The position numbers and the translations under genes were made by a program. Under the pieces are notes generated by a model. It searched no databases, was not told the DNA's origin, and saw only the letters and a list, made by a program, of their open reading frames with translations. DNA of 47,683 nt, taken from contig NZ_JNWK01000054.1 of the NCBI RefSeq assembly GCF_000716445.1, positions 1-47,683 on the forward strand, in the 5' to 3' direction. This document shows positions 39,649-47,683 of this stretch, piece after piece. Position 1 is the first letter of the stretch, and each line of letters starts with the position of its first letter. The stretch is from Streptomyces wedmorensis. Lineage in GTDB: Bacteria > Actinomycetota > Actinomycetes > Streptomycetales > Streptomycetaceae.

Positions 39649-40839
39649 CTAGGCGGTGCCGAGTTCCCGTTCCAGCGGGGTGCGGAACCGGGGCGTCACG
39701 CGTACGTCTCCGACCCAGGCGGCCAGCCGCGCCGCCTCCGCGTCGATCGCGTGCCGCGCCTCCGTGCCCGGGTCGGACAGGAGCCGGTGGACGATCCGGC
39801 CGTCCGGGTGCTGGGCCCAGCCGCCGACGATCCGGCCGTTCCACCAGACCGTCGGGCCGATGTTCCCGCTGCGGTCGTAGAGCGCCGGCCGGTGCTCCGG
39901 ATCGAGGTACCAGTCCCGGGCCTGCCACCCCATCGGGGTCGGGTCGAGCGCGGGAAGGAGCGCCGCCCACGGATCCGGATCCGGTACGGGATCGAGGTCG
40001 TCCGGCAGGACGAAACCGGTGCCGCCCCCGTCCAGGGCCACCGCCGACGCGCCGAGGGCGGCGAGCGCCCCGCGGACGTCCGTCACCTTCCAGCCGGTCC
40101 ACCACTTGAGGTCCGCCTCGGTCGCGGGGCCGCAGGCCGCGAGCCAGTTCCGGAGCAGCTCCGCCCGCGCGTCGGCCGGCTCGCGCTCGGGGTGCGGCTC
40201 CGCGGGCGCCCAGCGGAAGCGGCTCGACGTCCAGGTGCCCTGCGGCCGGCCCCGTACGATCCGCCCCTCCATGCCGAGGCCCCGCAGCACCCGGCTCGCG
40301 ACCGACTGGACCCCCTCCTGCCGGGTCCCGGGCCCGTACACGTACGTCGACCTCAACCTCGGTACCGCGTCCCCGAGTTCGGCGCCCGTCGCCTCGCCCC
40401 GTACCGCCAGCTCGGCCAGCACCAGCCGCTCGGTCTCCGCGAGCCACGCCCCGTCGAAGTCGCTGCCCGCCGTCAAGTGGGCCAGCAGCGCGGTGCGTTC
40501 GCGGACGGCCGCCGGGTGGGTCGTCGAGGCGTGTACGGCGGGCACGAGGGACGCGGGGAAGGCGAAGACCGTGTGCCGCATGCCGTGCATCCGTACCAGC
40601 GTCCGGTCCTCGTACAGCGCACGCTCGACCTCGCCGACCGGATCCACCCCGTCGGCGAGCCGCGCGCCCACCGCGAGGAACACGCTCGCCGGATCCGTTC
40701 CGTGCAACGCCACCAGCGCGTCCCCGACCTCCGCAGCCGACCCCGCCCGGGCCCCCGCGGCCAGCCGGTGCCGCACCGCGAGCCGCGCCCTGCGCTCCGC
40801 CGCGCCGATCGTTCTCTTCTCACCCATGCGGTCCAGCAT
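39649..40839 (-). CDS. Winged-helix DNA-binding protein, AlkZ-like (PF06224)
   Basis: A 396-residue protein of the HTH_42/AlkZ family: LVALHGTDPASVFLAVGARL near residue 43, RMHGMRHTVFAFP near 83, then LKWWTGWKVTDVRGAL and NIGPTVWWNGRIVGGWAQ near 335. AlkZ is a DNA glycosylase that unhooks interstrand crosslinks; whether this member is catalytic cannot be told, as the family is broad. The start (ATG 40839 or 40827) lies four bases after the stop of the upstream hydrolase gene, so the two are co-translated. Confidence 0.85.
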   Translation of the reverse strand: MLDRMGEKRTIGAAERRARLAVRHRLAAGARAGSAAEVGDALVALHGTDPASVFLAVGARLADGVDPVGEVERALYEDRTLVRMHGMRHTVFAFPASLVPAVHASTTHPAAVRERTALLAHLTAGSDFDGAWLAETERLVLAELAVRGEATGAELGDAVPRLRSTYVYGPGTRQEGVQSVASRVLRGLGMEGRIVRGRPQGTWTSSRFRWAPAEPHPEREPADARAELLRNWLAACGPATEADLKWWTGWKVTDVRGALAALGASAVALDGGGTGFVLPDDLDPVPDPDPWAALLPALDPTPMGWQARDWYLDPEHRPALYDRSGNIGPTVWWNGRIVGGWAQHPDGRIVHRLLSDPGTEARHAIDAEAARLAAWVGDVRVTPRFRTPLERELGTA

Positions 40840-40843
40840 GGCT

Positions 40844-41644
40844 TCAGGCGGCGGCGGAACCCAGGAAATCCGTCACCGTCCTCACGAACTCGTCCTCCTT
40901 CTCGAAGAACATGACGTGCCCCGCGTCGATCTCCGCGTACGTGCTGCCGGCGATCGCCGCGTGCAGCTCACGGCTGTTCTCCACCGGCACGGTGGCGTCC
41001 TGCGCGGCGCCCACCACCAGCGTCTCCGCCGTGATCCGGGGCAGCAGCCCGCGGACGTCGACCCCCAGGTCGAGCGCCACGTGCCGCAGCGTGCCCGGCG
41101 TCGGCGGCATGTTCGGGATGAGCGCCTCGACGCCCTCACGGCCGATCGCGTTCAGGAAGCCCCGGCTGAACCCGGTCATCGTCACGCTCCGCCCGAACCC
41201 CGCCGGGTCGAACTCGCCGAGCCGCTGCCACAGCGTGAACAGGTTCCGCATGTACTCGTCCCCGTCCGTGTACGCCCACCCCGCCACCAGCACCAGCCGG
41301 CCGACCAGGTCCGGCCGCAGCGCGGCGACCGCCGCCGACACCGGCGACCCCATCGAGAACCCCAGCAGGTCCACCGGACCCGCCCCCGCGTCCTCGATCA
41401 CCGCGATCACCTGCGCGGCCAGCGTCTCGACGGTCAGCGCACCGCCGTCGTCGACGGTCCGGTCGGCGCCGGACAGGTCCAGCGTGACGACCCGGCGGTC
41501 GGCGGTGAAACGGGGCGTCGTCTGCCCCCAGTTGACGACCGCGCCACCGGATCCGGTGCCGTGGACGAGCAGCAGCGCCGGTCCGTCGCCCGACCCCTCG
41601 ATGTCGTAGTGGACGTGCGCGCTGCCGACGGTGACGGTGGCCAT
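40844..41644 (-). CDS. Alpha/beta hydrolase
   Basis: A 266-residue serine hydrolase. Oxyanion motif LLLVHGTGSGG near residue 27, nucleophile elbow LLGFSMGSPV near 95, acid in VVGAAQDATVP near 210 and histidine in IDAGHVMFFE near 240. ATG at 41644 has GGGAG eight bases upstream. It is divergent from the MLTR-type regulator, a frequent pairing in Streptomyces, and leads an operon with the AlkZ-like gene. The substrate is unknown. Confidence 0.9.
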   Translation of the reverse strand: MATVTVGSAHVHYDIEGSGDGPALLLVHGTGSGGAVVNWGQTTPRFTADRRVVTLDLSGADRTVDDGGALTVETLAAQVIAVIEDAGAGPVDLLGFSMGSPVSAAVAALRPDLVGRLVLVAGWAYTDGDEYMRNLFTLWQRLGEFDPAGFGRSVTMTGFSRGFLNAIGREGVEALIPNMPPTPGTLRHVALDLGVDVRGLLPRITAETLVVGAAQDATVPVENSRELHAAIAGSTYAEIDAGHVMFFEKEDEFVRTVTDFLGSAAA

Positions 41645-41730
41645 GATCGTTGCTCCCGGTGGAGTGGGTGAGTGGCTGACACCGAGGACTCTGCCCACCA
41701 CCCGAACCCCACGGGAGAGCCCTTCCGACC

Positions 41731-41750
41731 CTGGGACCGCCAGTCCCTGG
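41731..41750. promoter_or_regulatory. Candidate operator for the MLTR-type regulator
   Basis: CTGGGACCGCCAGTCCCTGG contains GGGAC-CGCCA-GTCCC, a perfect 5-bp dyad. It is 34 bp before the regulator start and 87 bp before the hydrolase start. Confidence 0.5.
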
Positions 41751-41783
41751 ATGGGCCGTCACGCCTCCGGCAGGATGATCCGC

Positions 41784-42635
41784 ATGACGACGATCGACCG
41801 CCGTGAACTGGCCGACTTCCTGCGCCGCTCCCGCGAACGGGTGCGCCCGCAGGACGCGGGCCTTCCGGCCGGGCCCCGACGCCGTACACCCGGGCTCCGC
41901 CGCGAGGAGGTCGCGCAGCTCGCGGGCATGTCCGCGGACTACTACATCCGCCTGGAGCAGGCCCGCGGCCCGCAGCCGTCGCCGCAGATGCTCGCCGCGC
42001 TCGCCCGGGCGCTGCGCCTCGACACCGACGGGCGCGACCACCTCCACCTGCTCGCCGGCCACCGCCCGCCCGCCGGCCCCACGGCCGGCGACCACGTCTC
42101 ACCCGGCCTGCTCCACCTGCTCGACCAGCTGGAGACGACCCCCGCGCAGGTCCTGAGCGACCTGGGAGACGTCCTCGCCCAGAACGCGATGGCCCGCGCC
42201 CTGCTCGGCGGGGTGTGCACCGTGTCGGAGCACGGCCGGAACGTGGTGTGGCGCTGGTTCGCCGACCGGGACGCCCGTACGGCGTACCCGGCCGAGGAAC
42301 ACGCGTACTACAGCCGCCTCCACGTCGCCGACCTGCGCGCGGCCGTCGGCCGCCGCTCCGGCGACCCGGCGTCCACCCGTCTCGTGGACCGACTGCGCGA
42401 CGCGAGCGAGGAGTTCGCCGAGCTGTGGGCCCGGCACGAGGTCGCCGTCCGCCGCCACAGCCGCATGCGGGTCGTCCACCCCGTCATCGGCCCCGTGGAC
42501 CTGGACTGCCAGGTCCTGCTCGCCCCGGAGGGCGAACAGCGACTCGTCCTCCACACCCCGCCGCCCGGCACGGACGCGGGGGAGCGCCTGGCACTGCTGC
42601 GCGTGGTGGGCACGGAGCAGTTCACCACCCCGTAG
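41784..42635 (+). CDS. XRE-type regulator with MLTR ligand-binding domain
   Basis: A 283-residue regulator. The Xre HTH is at about residues 34-85 (LRREEVAQLAGMSADYYIRL, EQARGPQPSPQMLAALARAL), then a PAS-like MmyB/MLTR ligand domain (about 105-278: VLAQNAMARALLG, VVWRWFADRDAR, VIGPVDLDCQVLL). Such regulators bind lipid-like or small hydrophobic ligands and control the divergent oxidoreductase or hydrolase gene, here the alpha/beta hydrolase. ATG at 41784 has AGGA nine bases upstream. Its stop begins a 14-bp repeat. Confidence 0.92.
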   Translation: MTTIDRRELADFLRRSRERVRPQDAGLPAGPRRRTPGLRREEVAQLAGMSADYYIRLEQARGPQPSPQMLAALARALRLDTDGRDHLHLLAGHRPPAGPTAGDHVSPGLLHLLDQLETTPAQVLSDLGDVLAQNAMARALLGGVCTVSEHGRNVVWRWFADRDARTAYPAEEHAYYSRLHVADLRAAVGRRSGDPASTRLVDRLRDASEEFAELWARHEVAVRRHSRMRVVHPVIGPVDLDCQVLLAPEGEQRLVLHTPPPGTDAGERLALLRVVGTEQFTTP

Positions 42636-42685
42636 GGGCGACTCCGTAGGGGCGACTCCGGAGGGGCGACTCCGAAGGGGCACCC
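42630..42685. repeat. 14-bp tandem repeat (4 copies) starting on the MLTR regulator stop codon
   Basis: CCGTAGGGGCGACT at 42630-42643 contains the TAG stop; copies at 42644-42657, 42658-42671 and 42672-42685 diverge slightly. Confidence 0.92.
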
Positions 42686-42711
42686 GCGCACGCGCGGCTC
42701 CGAACGGGCCG

Positions 42712-42797
42712 CCGAGCCCCGGCCGCGGCGCCGGCCCGGCTCGGATCAGGTGAGCCGAGCCCCGGCCGCGGCGCCGGACCGGCTCGGATCAAGCGAG
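42712..42797. repeat. 43-bp direct repeat of a hairpin (double bidirectional terminator)
   Basis: Two copies (42712-42754, 42755-42797), each beginning CCGAGCC and holding GGCTCGG 26 bases further on, so each can fold into a G/C-rich hairpin. They lie between convergent genes and likely stop transcription from both sides. Confidence 0.75.
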
Positions 42798-42846
42798 TCC
42801 GGCCCCCGGCGCCGCCCCGGCCGCGCGAGAGCGGTCCGCGGCGACC

Positions 42847-43905
42847 TCAGCCCGCGGCCCTCTCCTCCAACGGCCGCCGACGCAGCCCCGGTTCGGCCAG
42901 TACGGGAGGACGCCAGGCGCCGTCGGGCTGGTAGAGGTTCGTACCGGGCGGGACGATCGCGTCGATCCGGTCGAGGACCTCGTCGGTGAGGACGACGGGC
43001 GCGCCCTTCAGGAGACCGTCCAGCTGGTCCATCGTGCGCGGCCCGATGATCACGGAGGTGACCGCCGGGTGCGCGGCCACGAAGGCGATCGCGAGTTCGG
43101 GCAGGCTGCAGCCGATCTCGTCCGCGAGCGCGACGAACTCCTCGACGGCGTCGAGCTTGGCGGCGTTGACGGGCAGAGTGGGGTCGAAGCGGTGCGGGGT
43201 GAGCGCGGGCCGCCCGCTGGTGAGGTCGATGGGGGCGCCCTTCCGGTACCGGCCGGTGAGGAAGCCCGACGCGAGCGGACTCCAGGTCAGCACACCCATC
43301 CCGTACCGCTGCGCCACCGGCAGCACCGACGCCTCGACGCCCCGCGCGAGCAGCGAGTACGGCGGCTGCTCGGAGCGGAAGCGGCGCAGCCCGCGCCGCT
43401 CGGCGACGGCGTGTGCCTCGACGATCTCCTCGGCCGGGAAGGTCGAGCAGCCGAACGCCCGGATCTTCCCCTGCGTGACCAGGTCTCCGAGGACGTCGAG
43501 GGTCTCCTCGACGTCCGTCCGGTGGTCGGGCCGGTGGACCTGGTACAGGTCGATCCAGTCGGTCCCGAGCCGCTTCAGGCTGTTCTCGACCGCGAGGGTG
43601 ATCCAACGGCGTGACGAACCGCCCTTGTTGGGCCCCTCGCCGCCCATCGGGAAGTACACCTTCGTGGCGAGGACCGTCTCCTCCCGCCGCCGGGGATCGC
43701 GCAGCGCCTTGCCGACGATCTCCTCGGACTCCCCGGCCGAGTACATGTCGGCGGTGTCCACGAAGTTGATGCCCTGGTCCAGGGCCGCATGGATGATCCG
43801 CACGGACTCCTCGTGGTCCGGATTTCCCACCGCCCCGAACATCATGGTGCCGAGGCAGTACGTGCTGACGTCGATCCCGGTCCCGCCGAGTACCCGATAG
43901 CGCAT
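42847..43905 (-). CDS. Aldo/keto reductase
   Basis: A 352-residue NADPH-dependent TIM-barrel reductase. The catalytic tetrad is visible: D50 and Y55 in FVDTADMYSAGESE, K82 in ATKVYF and H124 in LYQVHRPD. SVIIGPRTMDQLD is the C-terminal cofactor-binding segment. It is the YajO/YghZ-like subgroup that detoxifies aldehydes and ketones. A MerR-type promoter with a 19-bp spacer ends exactly six bases before ATG, so the mRNA is predicted leaderless and inducible. Confidence 0.92.
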   Translation of the reverse strand: MRYRVLGGTGIDVSTYCLGTMMFGAVGNPDHEESVRIIHAALDQGINFVDTADMYSAGESEEIVGKALRDPRRREETVLATKVYFPMGGEGPNKGGSSRRWITLAVENSLKRLGTDWIDLYQVHRPDHRTDVEETLDVLGDLVTQGKIRAFGCSTFPAEEIVEAHAVAERRGLRRFRSEQPPYSLLARGVEASVLPVAQRYGMGVLTWSPLASGFLTGRYRKGAPIDLTSGRPALTPHRFDPTLPVNAAKLDAVEEFVALADEIGCSLPELAIAFVAAHPAVTSVIIGPRTMDQLDGLLKGAPVVLTDEVLDRIDAIVPPGTNLYQPDGAWRPPVLAEPGLRRRPLEERAAG

Positions 43906-43942
43906 GCGCGCACTCTAGGAATTGGAGTGCACTCGAAGGCAA
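43903..43942 (-). promoter_or_regulatory. MerR-type promoter of the aldo/keto reductase gene
   Basis: On the minus strand TTGCCT (43942-43937) and TAGAGT (43917-43912) are separated by 19 bp, two more than optimal, and the spacer holds the dyad GAGTGCACTC (43925-43934, extendable to 16 bp with one mismatch). This is the hallmark of MerR-activated promoters. The -10 ends six bases before ATG. No merR gene is adjacent. Confidence 0.75.
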
Positions 43943-43988
43943 GGGCGAATGCGGACGCCCTACGGGGCAAACGACCGAAGGGGCGCCC

Positions 43989-44810
43989 CTACGGCCGGAG
44001 GAAGTCGCCGATCAGCCGGCACAGCACCCCGGGCCGCTCCAGATGCACGTCGTGCCCCGTACCCGGCACGCTCGATCCGTGCAGTCCGGGCCGGAGCCGG
44101 GCCATCTCCGCGTACTCCTCGCCGCCGATGATCCCGCCCTGCGCTCCCTCACCGACGACGGAGAGCACGGGGCAGGCGACGGCGGCCCACTCCTCCCAGA
44201 ACGCGCGCGCGGCGACCTCGTCGAGGGACCGCACCATGAACTCGGGATCGAAGCGCGGCCACAGTCCGCCGTCGCGTTCCTCGAGCCCGCTCGCCCACCC
44301 TTCCCCCACGGCGTCCTTCCCGTCGCCCAGGTACGCCACGGCCTCCCGCCGCGAGGCGAACGGCACCGGCCACCCCTTCAGCCAGCCCCCGACCCCCTCC
44401 TGCGTGCCCGGCTCCGCACCCCCGGGCCCGGCTTCGACCAGGACGAGTGCGCGCGCCAGCTCGGGATGGGCGGCCGCGGTCAGGAAGGCGGTGTGCCCGC
44501 CGAGCGACTGCCCGACCAAAACGGGCTTATCCAGGTCGAGTTCGGAGGCCACGGCGACGACATCGGCGACGTACGCGGCCCGCGAGGCGTCCTCGGGCCG
44601 CCGCTCACTGCCCCCGTGCCCGCGCTGGTCGAGCGCCACGACGCGGTGCCCGGCATCCCTCAGCAGCCGCGCGGTCGCGTCCCACTCGCCGGCATGCCCG
44701 GCGAGCCCGTGCAGGAGAAGTACGTCGGACCCGGCGCCGCCCCAGTCGCGGCAGACCAGCCGCACCCCGTCCCGCACCACGACCCGCTCAGACCACGAAG
44801 AGGAATCCAT
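43989..44810 (-). CDS. Alpha/beta hydrolase
   Basis: A 273-residue serine hydrolase. VLLLHGLAGHAGEWDATARL is the oxyanion region, ALDQRGHGGSERR the typical strand-4 loop, LVGQSLGGHTAF the nucleophile elbow (S in G-Q-S-L-G) and PGTGHDVHLERP holds the histidine. ATG 44810 is preferred (GAGAGG upstream); a longer frame from 44882 has no site. It resembles epoxide-hydrolase/haloperoxidase-like esterases. The HTH regulator gene lies 75 bases upstream on the same strand. Confidence 0.9.
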   Translation of the reverse strand: MDSSSWSERVVVRDGVRLVCRDWGGAGSDVLLLHGLAGHAGEWDATARLLRDAGHRVVALDQRGHGGSERRPEDASRAAYVADVVAVASELDLDKPVLVGQSLGGHTAFLTAAAHPELARALVLVEAGPGGAEPGTQEGVGGWLKGWPVPFASRREAVAYLGDGKDAVGEGWASGLEERDGGLWPRFDPEFMVRSLDEVAARAFWEEWAAVACPVLSVVGEGAQGGIIGGEEYAEMARLRPGLHGSSVPGTGHDVHLERPGVLCRLIGDFLRP

Positions 44811-44885
44811 CCCCGCATCCTCTCCCACGGGTGGAGGAGCGGACCGTCGGCGCCGGGGCCGGGAAGCCCAGCCCCCCGGCACCCC

Positions 44886-45884
44886 CTACGGGTTGAGCAA
44901 CTGATCGGCGACGGCCGTGCGCGCGTACAGCACGGAGCGCCCGCTGCGGTGAGCGGTGACCAGGCCGGCGTTGCGCAGGGCGATGAGGTGCTGGGAGACG
45001 CCGGCGGCGGACAGGCCGCAGTGGGTGGCGAGCCGGGTGGTGGACGACGGGGTGTCGAGCTCGGTGAGCAACAGGGCCCGCGAGCGGCCGAGGACGGCGG
45101 CGACGGCATCCGTGGCGGCGGCGGTACGGGGCTCCCAGAGCGTTCCGATTCCCCTTGCCGGGTAGGCGAGTTGGGGCGGGTCGGGGTGTACGGAACGGGT
45201 GAGGACCTGCGGCCAGGCGAACACCGACGGGATCAGCAGCAGTCCGGAGCCGGCCTGGTCACGGGAGAGCGCGCAGTGACGGCGTACGAGCCGGAGCGTG
45301 CCGTCGTCCCACCGCACCGTCTCGTGCAGCTCGCTCAGCACCCGCGCCGACCCGTGCTCGGCGACCTGTCGCGCCCGGTGGAAGACATCGGCCTCCAGGA
45401 CCTTCCGGATACGGGCCCAGTAGGGGGCGAGAGCGATCTCCCAGTACGCCTCGATCTCGTCGGCGACCTTCCGCAACGCCGCCTCGGGCGCCTCCCGCAG
45501 CACCCTCAACCGGGCACCCGCTCCCCGTCGCTCGCCGTCTCCCGTGTCCTCCCGGGCCAGCATGTCGAGATCGTTGCGCACCTGTTCGGCCGGCGTACGG
45601 CGGATGGCGTCGAGCTCGGCCTCCAGGGTGGGGAAGGGGCCTGCGGGGGTCGGGTTGAGGAAGTCGGCCAGGTATCCGTTGCCGGGGACGAGCGCGTCCA
45701 GCCACCCGCGGTCGAGCCCGGCCCGGGCGATCCGGGGCCGGACCTGCGCCACCCACCGGCGGTGCGGGGCGGTGTCGGGCTGCCGGACGAGGATGCGGTA
45801 ACTGGTGACGACCTCCCACATGGGGGAGACGGCGAACCGTGTCTGCGCGAGGTCGGCGGCGGAGAAGCTGAGCCCGGATTCCAT
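44886..45884 (-). CDS. ArsR-like HTH regulator with N-terminal DUF5937-type domain
   Basis: A 332-residue protein. Residues about 1-235 form a large sensor-like domain (LSFSAADLAQTRFAVSPMWE at the start, then LLIPSVFAWPQV), and residues about 255-325 an ArsR-type winged helix (ALLLTELDTPSSTTRLATHC, LSAAGVSQHLIALRNAGLV). The ATG at 45884 is chosen; an open frame running on to 47270 is the antisense of the MFS gene. Divergent from the MFS exporter with a palindrome between, so it likely regulates it. Confidence 0.9.
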   Translation of the reverse strand: MESGLSFSAADLAQTRFAVSPMWEVVTSYRILVRQPDTAPHRRWVAQVRPRIARAGLDRGWLDALVPGNGYLADFLNPTPAGPFPTLEAELDAIRRTPAEQVRNDLDMLAREDTGDGERRGAGARLRVLREAPEAALRKVADEIEAYWEIALAPYWARIRKVLEADVFHRARQVAEHGSARVLSELHETVRWDDGTLRLVRRHCALSRDQAGSGLLLIPSVFAWPQVLTRSVHPDPPQLAYPARGIGTLWEPRTAAATDAVAAVLGRSRALLLTELDTPSSTTRLATHCGLSAAGVSQHLIALRNAGLVTAHRSGRSVLYARTAVADQLLNP

Positions 45885-45924
45885 GCGTCCACATCCCGTT
45901 CCCCGACACCACACAGCCCGGCCA

Positions 45925-45937
45925 CATTCCCGGAATG
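45925..45937. promoter_or_regulatory. Candidate operator between HTH regulator and MFS genes
   Basis: CATTCC-C-GGAATG is a perfect 13-bp palindrome, 41 bp from the regulator start and 58 bp from the MFS start. Confidence 0.6.
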
Positions 45938-45995
45938 GATTCGGCCACAGCTTAATCATTGGAGGCACCCTGGGGCCGGGGAGCAGGCTCCACCC

Positions 45996-47186
45996 ATGCC
46001 CTCCTCCTTCCGCGGTCTCCCGCCCATCGTCTGGACGATCTTCGCCGGCACGATCATCAACCGCCTCGGCTACCTCGTCACCCCGTTCCTGGTCTTCTTC
46101 CTCGCCTCGCGCGGAGTGACCGGCGCCGACACCTCGTACGTCCTCGGCGCCCTCGGCGCGGGCAACCTCCTCGGCCCGGCCGTCGGCGGCATCCTCGCCG
46201 ACCGCATCGGCCGCCGCCCCACCATGCTCATCGGCCTCATCGGCGCCGCGTCCGCCCAGGGCGCCCTCTTCCTCGCCCCCGGCGTCTGGACGATGGCCGC
46301 GGCCGCCCTGCTGATCAGCGCGGCCGGCAGCACCGTGTCCCCGGCCGCGTTCGCGCTCCTCGCCGACGCCGTCGACAGCGACCGACGCCAGCGCGCGTAC
46401 GCCCTCTTCGGCTGGGGCGTGAACATCGGCACCGCCGTCGCCGGCGTCCTCGGCGGCTACCTCGCCGCCGTGGGCTACTGGCTGCTCTTCGCCGTCGACG
46501 CGGGCTCGATGCTCCTCTTCGCCCTGGTCGTCGCGGTCCGGCTGCGGGAACCCAAGCGCACGCCCACCACCGAGGCGGCCACGGACGGCATCGGCTACGG
46601 CGTCGTCCTCCGCGACCGCCTCGCCCTCCTCCTGCTCCCCCTCTTCGGCGTCCAGCTCTTCGTCTACTCGCTCACCGAGGTCGCCCTGCCGCTCGCCATC
46701 CACGACAGCGGCCTCTCTCCCGCGGTGTACGGAGCGATGGCAGCGGTCAACGCCGTCCTGGTCGTCGCCCTCCAGCCGTTCGCCACCGCCCGGCTCGCCC
46801 GCCTCCCGCAGCTCGCGGTGCAGAGCGCGGGCAGCGCCCTCATCGCCCTCGGCGTCGCCCTCACCGGCCTCGCCGACGGCATCGCCGGCTACACGCTCTC
46901 GGTCGTCGTCTGGTCCCTCGGCGAGGTCGTCGTCGCCGGCATCGCCGCCGGAGTCATCGCCAACCTCGCACCCGCCCACGCCCGCGGCCGCTACCAGGGC
47001 GCCTTCAGCTGGACCTGGGGCGTCGCCCGGTTCGCCGCCCTCACCCTCGGCGTCGCCACCTACACCACCCTCGGCCCCGCCACCCTCTGGTGGACCGCCC
47101 TCCTCGCCGGCGCCACCACCGCCGCCGCCACCCTCGCCCTCACCACCCGAGTCACCCGCCGCACCACCCACACCCTCGCCGCGTGA
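45996..47186 (+). CDS. MFS transporter (12-helix, DHA1-like)
   Basis: A 396-residue transporter with 12 predicted helices. TIINRLGYLVTPFLVFFLAS is helix 1, GGILADRIGRRPTMLIGL is motif A and the domain halves are joined by a loop near residue 195 (REPKRTPTTEAATDG). It resembles MdtH/YfcJ-like drug or metabolite exporters. ATG 45996 follows GGGGAGCAGG. The divergent ArsR-like regulator is its likely controller. Confidence 0.9.
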   Translation: MPSSFRGLPPIVWTIFAGTIINRLGYLVTPFLVFFLASRGVTGADTSYVLGALGAGNLLGPAVGGILADRIGRRPTMLIGLIGAASAQGALFLAPGVWTMAAAALLISAAGSTVSPAAFALLADAVDSDRRQRAYALFGWGVNIGTAVAGVLGGYLAAVGYWLLFAVDAGSMLLFALVVAVRLREPKRTPTTEAATDGIGYGVVLRDRLALLLLPLFGVQLFVYSLTEVALPLAIHDSGLSPAVYGAMAAVNAVLVVALQPFATARLARLPQLAVQSAGSALIALGVALTGLADGIAGYTLSVVVWSLGEVVVAGIAAGVIANLAPAHARGRYQGAFSWTWGVARFAALTLGVATYTTLGPATLWWTALLAGATTAAATLALTTRVTRRTTHTLAA

Positions 47187-47202
47187 CCCCGCCCCGCCGC
47201 TC

Positions 47203-47418
47203 CTACTTCCCCTCGGCCAACGCATGGGCCACGAGCGCGTTCGCGTGCCCGTGGCCCATCCCGTACTCATCCTTCAACCACGCCACCAACTCCATGTGCC
47301 TCCCCAACGGCGACGCCCCGATCAGCTCCTTCCACTCCCCGACCGGCCGCCCGTACCTCTTCTCGATCGACGGAAAGTAGCTCGCAGGCCCCTTCACGAC
47401 GTTCCCAGCCACGACCAT
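47203..47418 (-). CDS. DUF4287 domain protein
   Basis: A 71-residue protein. SYFPSIEKRYGRPVGEWKEL and EYGMGHGHANALVAHALAEG cover the DUF4287 helical domain from end to end. GAGGAG directly abuts the ATG at 47418, too close for initiation; the GTG two codons later (47412) has ideal spacing and may be the real start. Function unknown. Confidence 0.85.
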   Translation of the reverse strand: MVVAGNVVKGPASYFPSIEKRYGRPVGEWKELIGASPLGRHMELVAWLKDEYGMGHGHANALVAHALAEGK

Positions 47419-47497
47419 CTCCTCAGCACTCGGCGATCAACCACCCACTCAGACCGCCACCCCACCGAAAACTCATCGCCCCGCCCACACCCACCCG

Positions 47498-47683
47498 TCA
47501 GTCCCGCCGAATCTGCTCCGGATCCACATGCCTCCGCACCATCGGCACCGACGCCACCCCCGCCGCCACCATCACCCCCACCACACACGCCCCCAACACC
47601 GGCAACCCCTCCCAATCCCAATGCACCGCCCCACCCCCCGTGATCAGGTAACTCGACTCCGCCAACCACCCGGCCACCCCAGC
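47498..47683 (-). CDS. Membrane protein C-terminus, partial
   Basis: The last 61 codons of a gene entering from the right edge. The fragment has a hydrophilic loop (ESSYLITGGGAVHWDWEG), one transmembrane helix (LPVLGACVVGVMVAAGVASV) and a basic cytoplasmic tail (PMVRRHVDPEQIRRD). The arrangement is like the final helix of an FtsX-type permease, but the fragment is too short to be sure. Confidence 0.6.
   Translation of the reverse strand, partial: AGVAGWLAESSYLITGGGAVHWDWEGLPVLGACVVGVMVAAGVASVPMVRRHVDPEQIRRD

Noticed and set aside
44886..47270. Minus-strand frame extending the HTH regulator to 794 codons
   Set aside because: The extra N-terminal part is antisense to the MFS gene and is low-complexity Gly/Glu; the ATG at 45884 matches the start of the domain.

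Overview
The window is high-GC (about 72%), densely coded actinobacterial DNA. Codon use, GTG/TTG starts, many TetR/MarR regulator-efflux pairs and two SigB/SigF-type sigma factors beside tRNA-Ser(CGA), tadA and upp all point to Streptomyces. A perfect 16-bp ParB site (parS, 5954-5969) and the housekeeping block suggest the chromosome core, probably within a few hundred kb of oriC. This placement rests on motif recognition and remembered gene order, not on a database search.

Layout. 1-2206: an FAD-dependent oxidoreductase (cut by the window edge) beneath its likely partner, the ECF41 sigma factor SigJ. 2435-5988: PH-domain protein, Bro-N protein, DUF2797 protein, and a coupled monooxygenase/amidohydrolase pair whose second gene carries parS. 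6056-11926: a probable operon of response regulator, histidine kinase, GT2-GtrA glycosyltransferase and GT39/ArnT-like transferase, with 11-bp-phased CWCAGG repeats before the first and third genes. 12026-16537: two drug-efflux modules (MFS+TetR; MarR+MFS), each with clear operators. 16698-19578: small membrane protein, TetR/SDR pair, lipoprotein. 19640-21635: sigma factors SigN-like and SigF. 21843-25910: Dabb protein, 54-aa membrane peptide, tRNA-Ser, tadA and its associated gene, upp, LytR_C protein. 26027-30813: conserved small protein, HerA-like ATPase, M28 peptidase, an internally deleted HhH-GPD gene, RBBP9-like hydrolase. 30880-38296: UvrA-like drug-resistance ATPase with divergent TetR, TetR/wrbA pair, CstR-like sensor, TetR with divergent frameshifted MFS. 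38300-47683: YciI, MarC, AlkZ-like wHTH protein, two alpha/beta hydrolases, MLTR-type regulator, aldo/keto reductase under a MerR-type promoter, HTH regulator/MFS pair, DUF4287 protein and a partial membrane protein.

Two themes recur. First, small regulator-plus-exporter or regulator-plus-redox-enzyme modules for stress and xenobiotic defence, each with a visible palindromic operator between divergent genes or upstream of the operon. Second, short tandem duplications that start on or just after stop codons: upp, the RBBP9-like hydrolase, a TetR gene, marC-like, the wHTH gene and the MLTR regulator all show this. No CRISPR array, insertion sequence, phage module or rRNA was seen.
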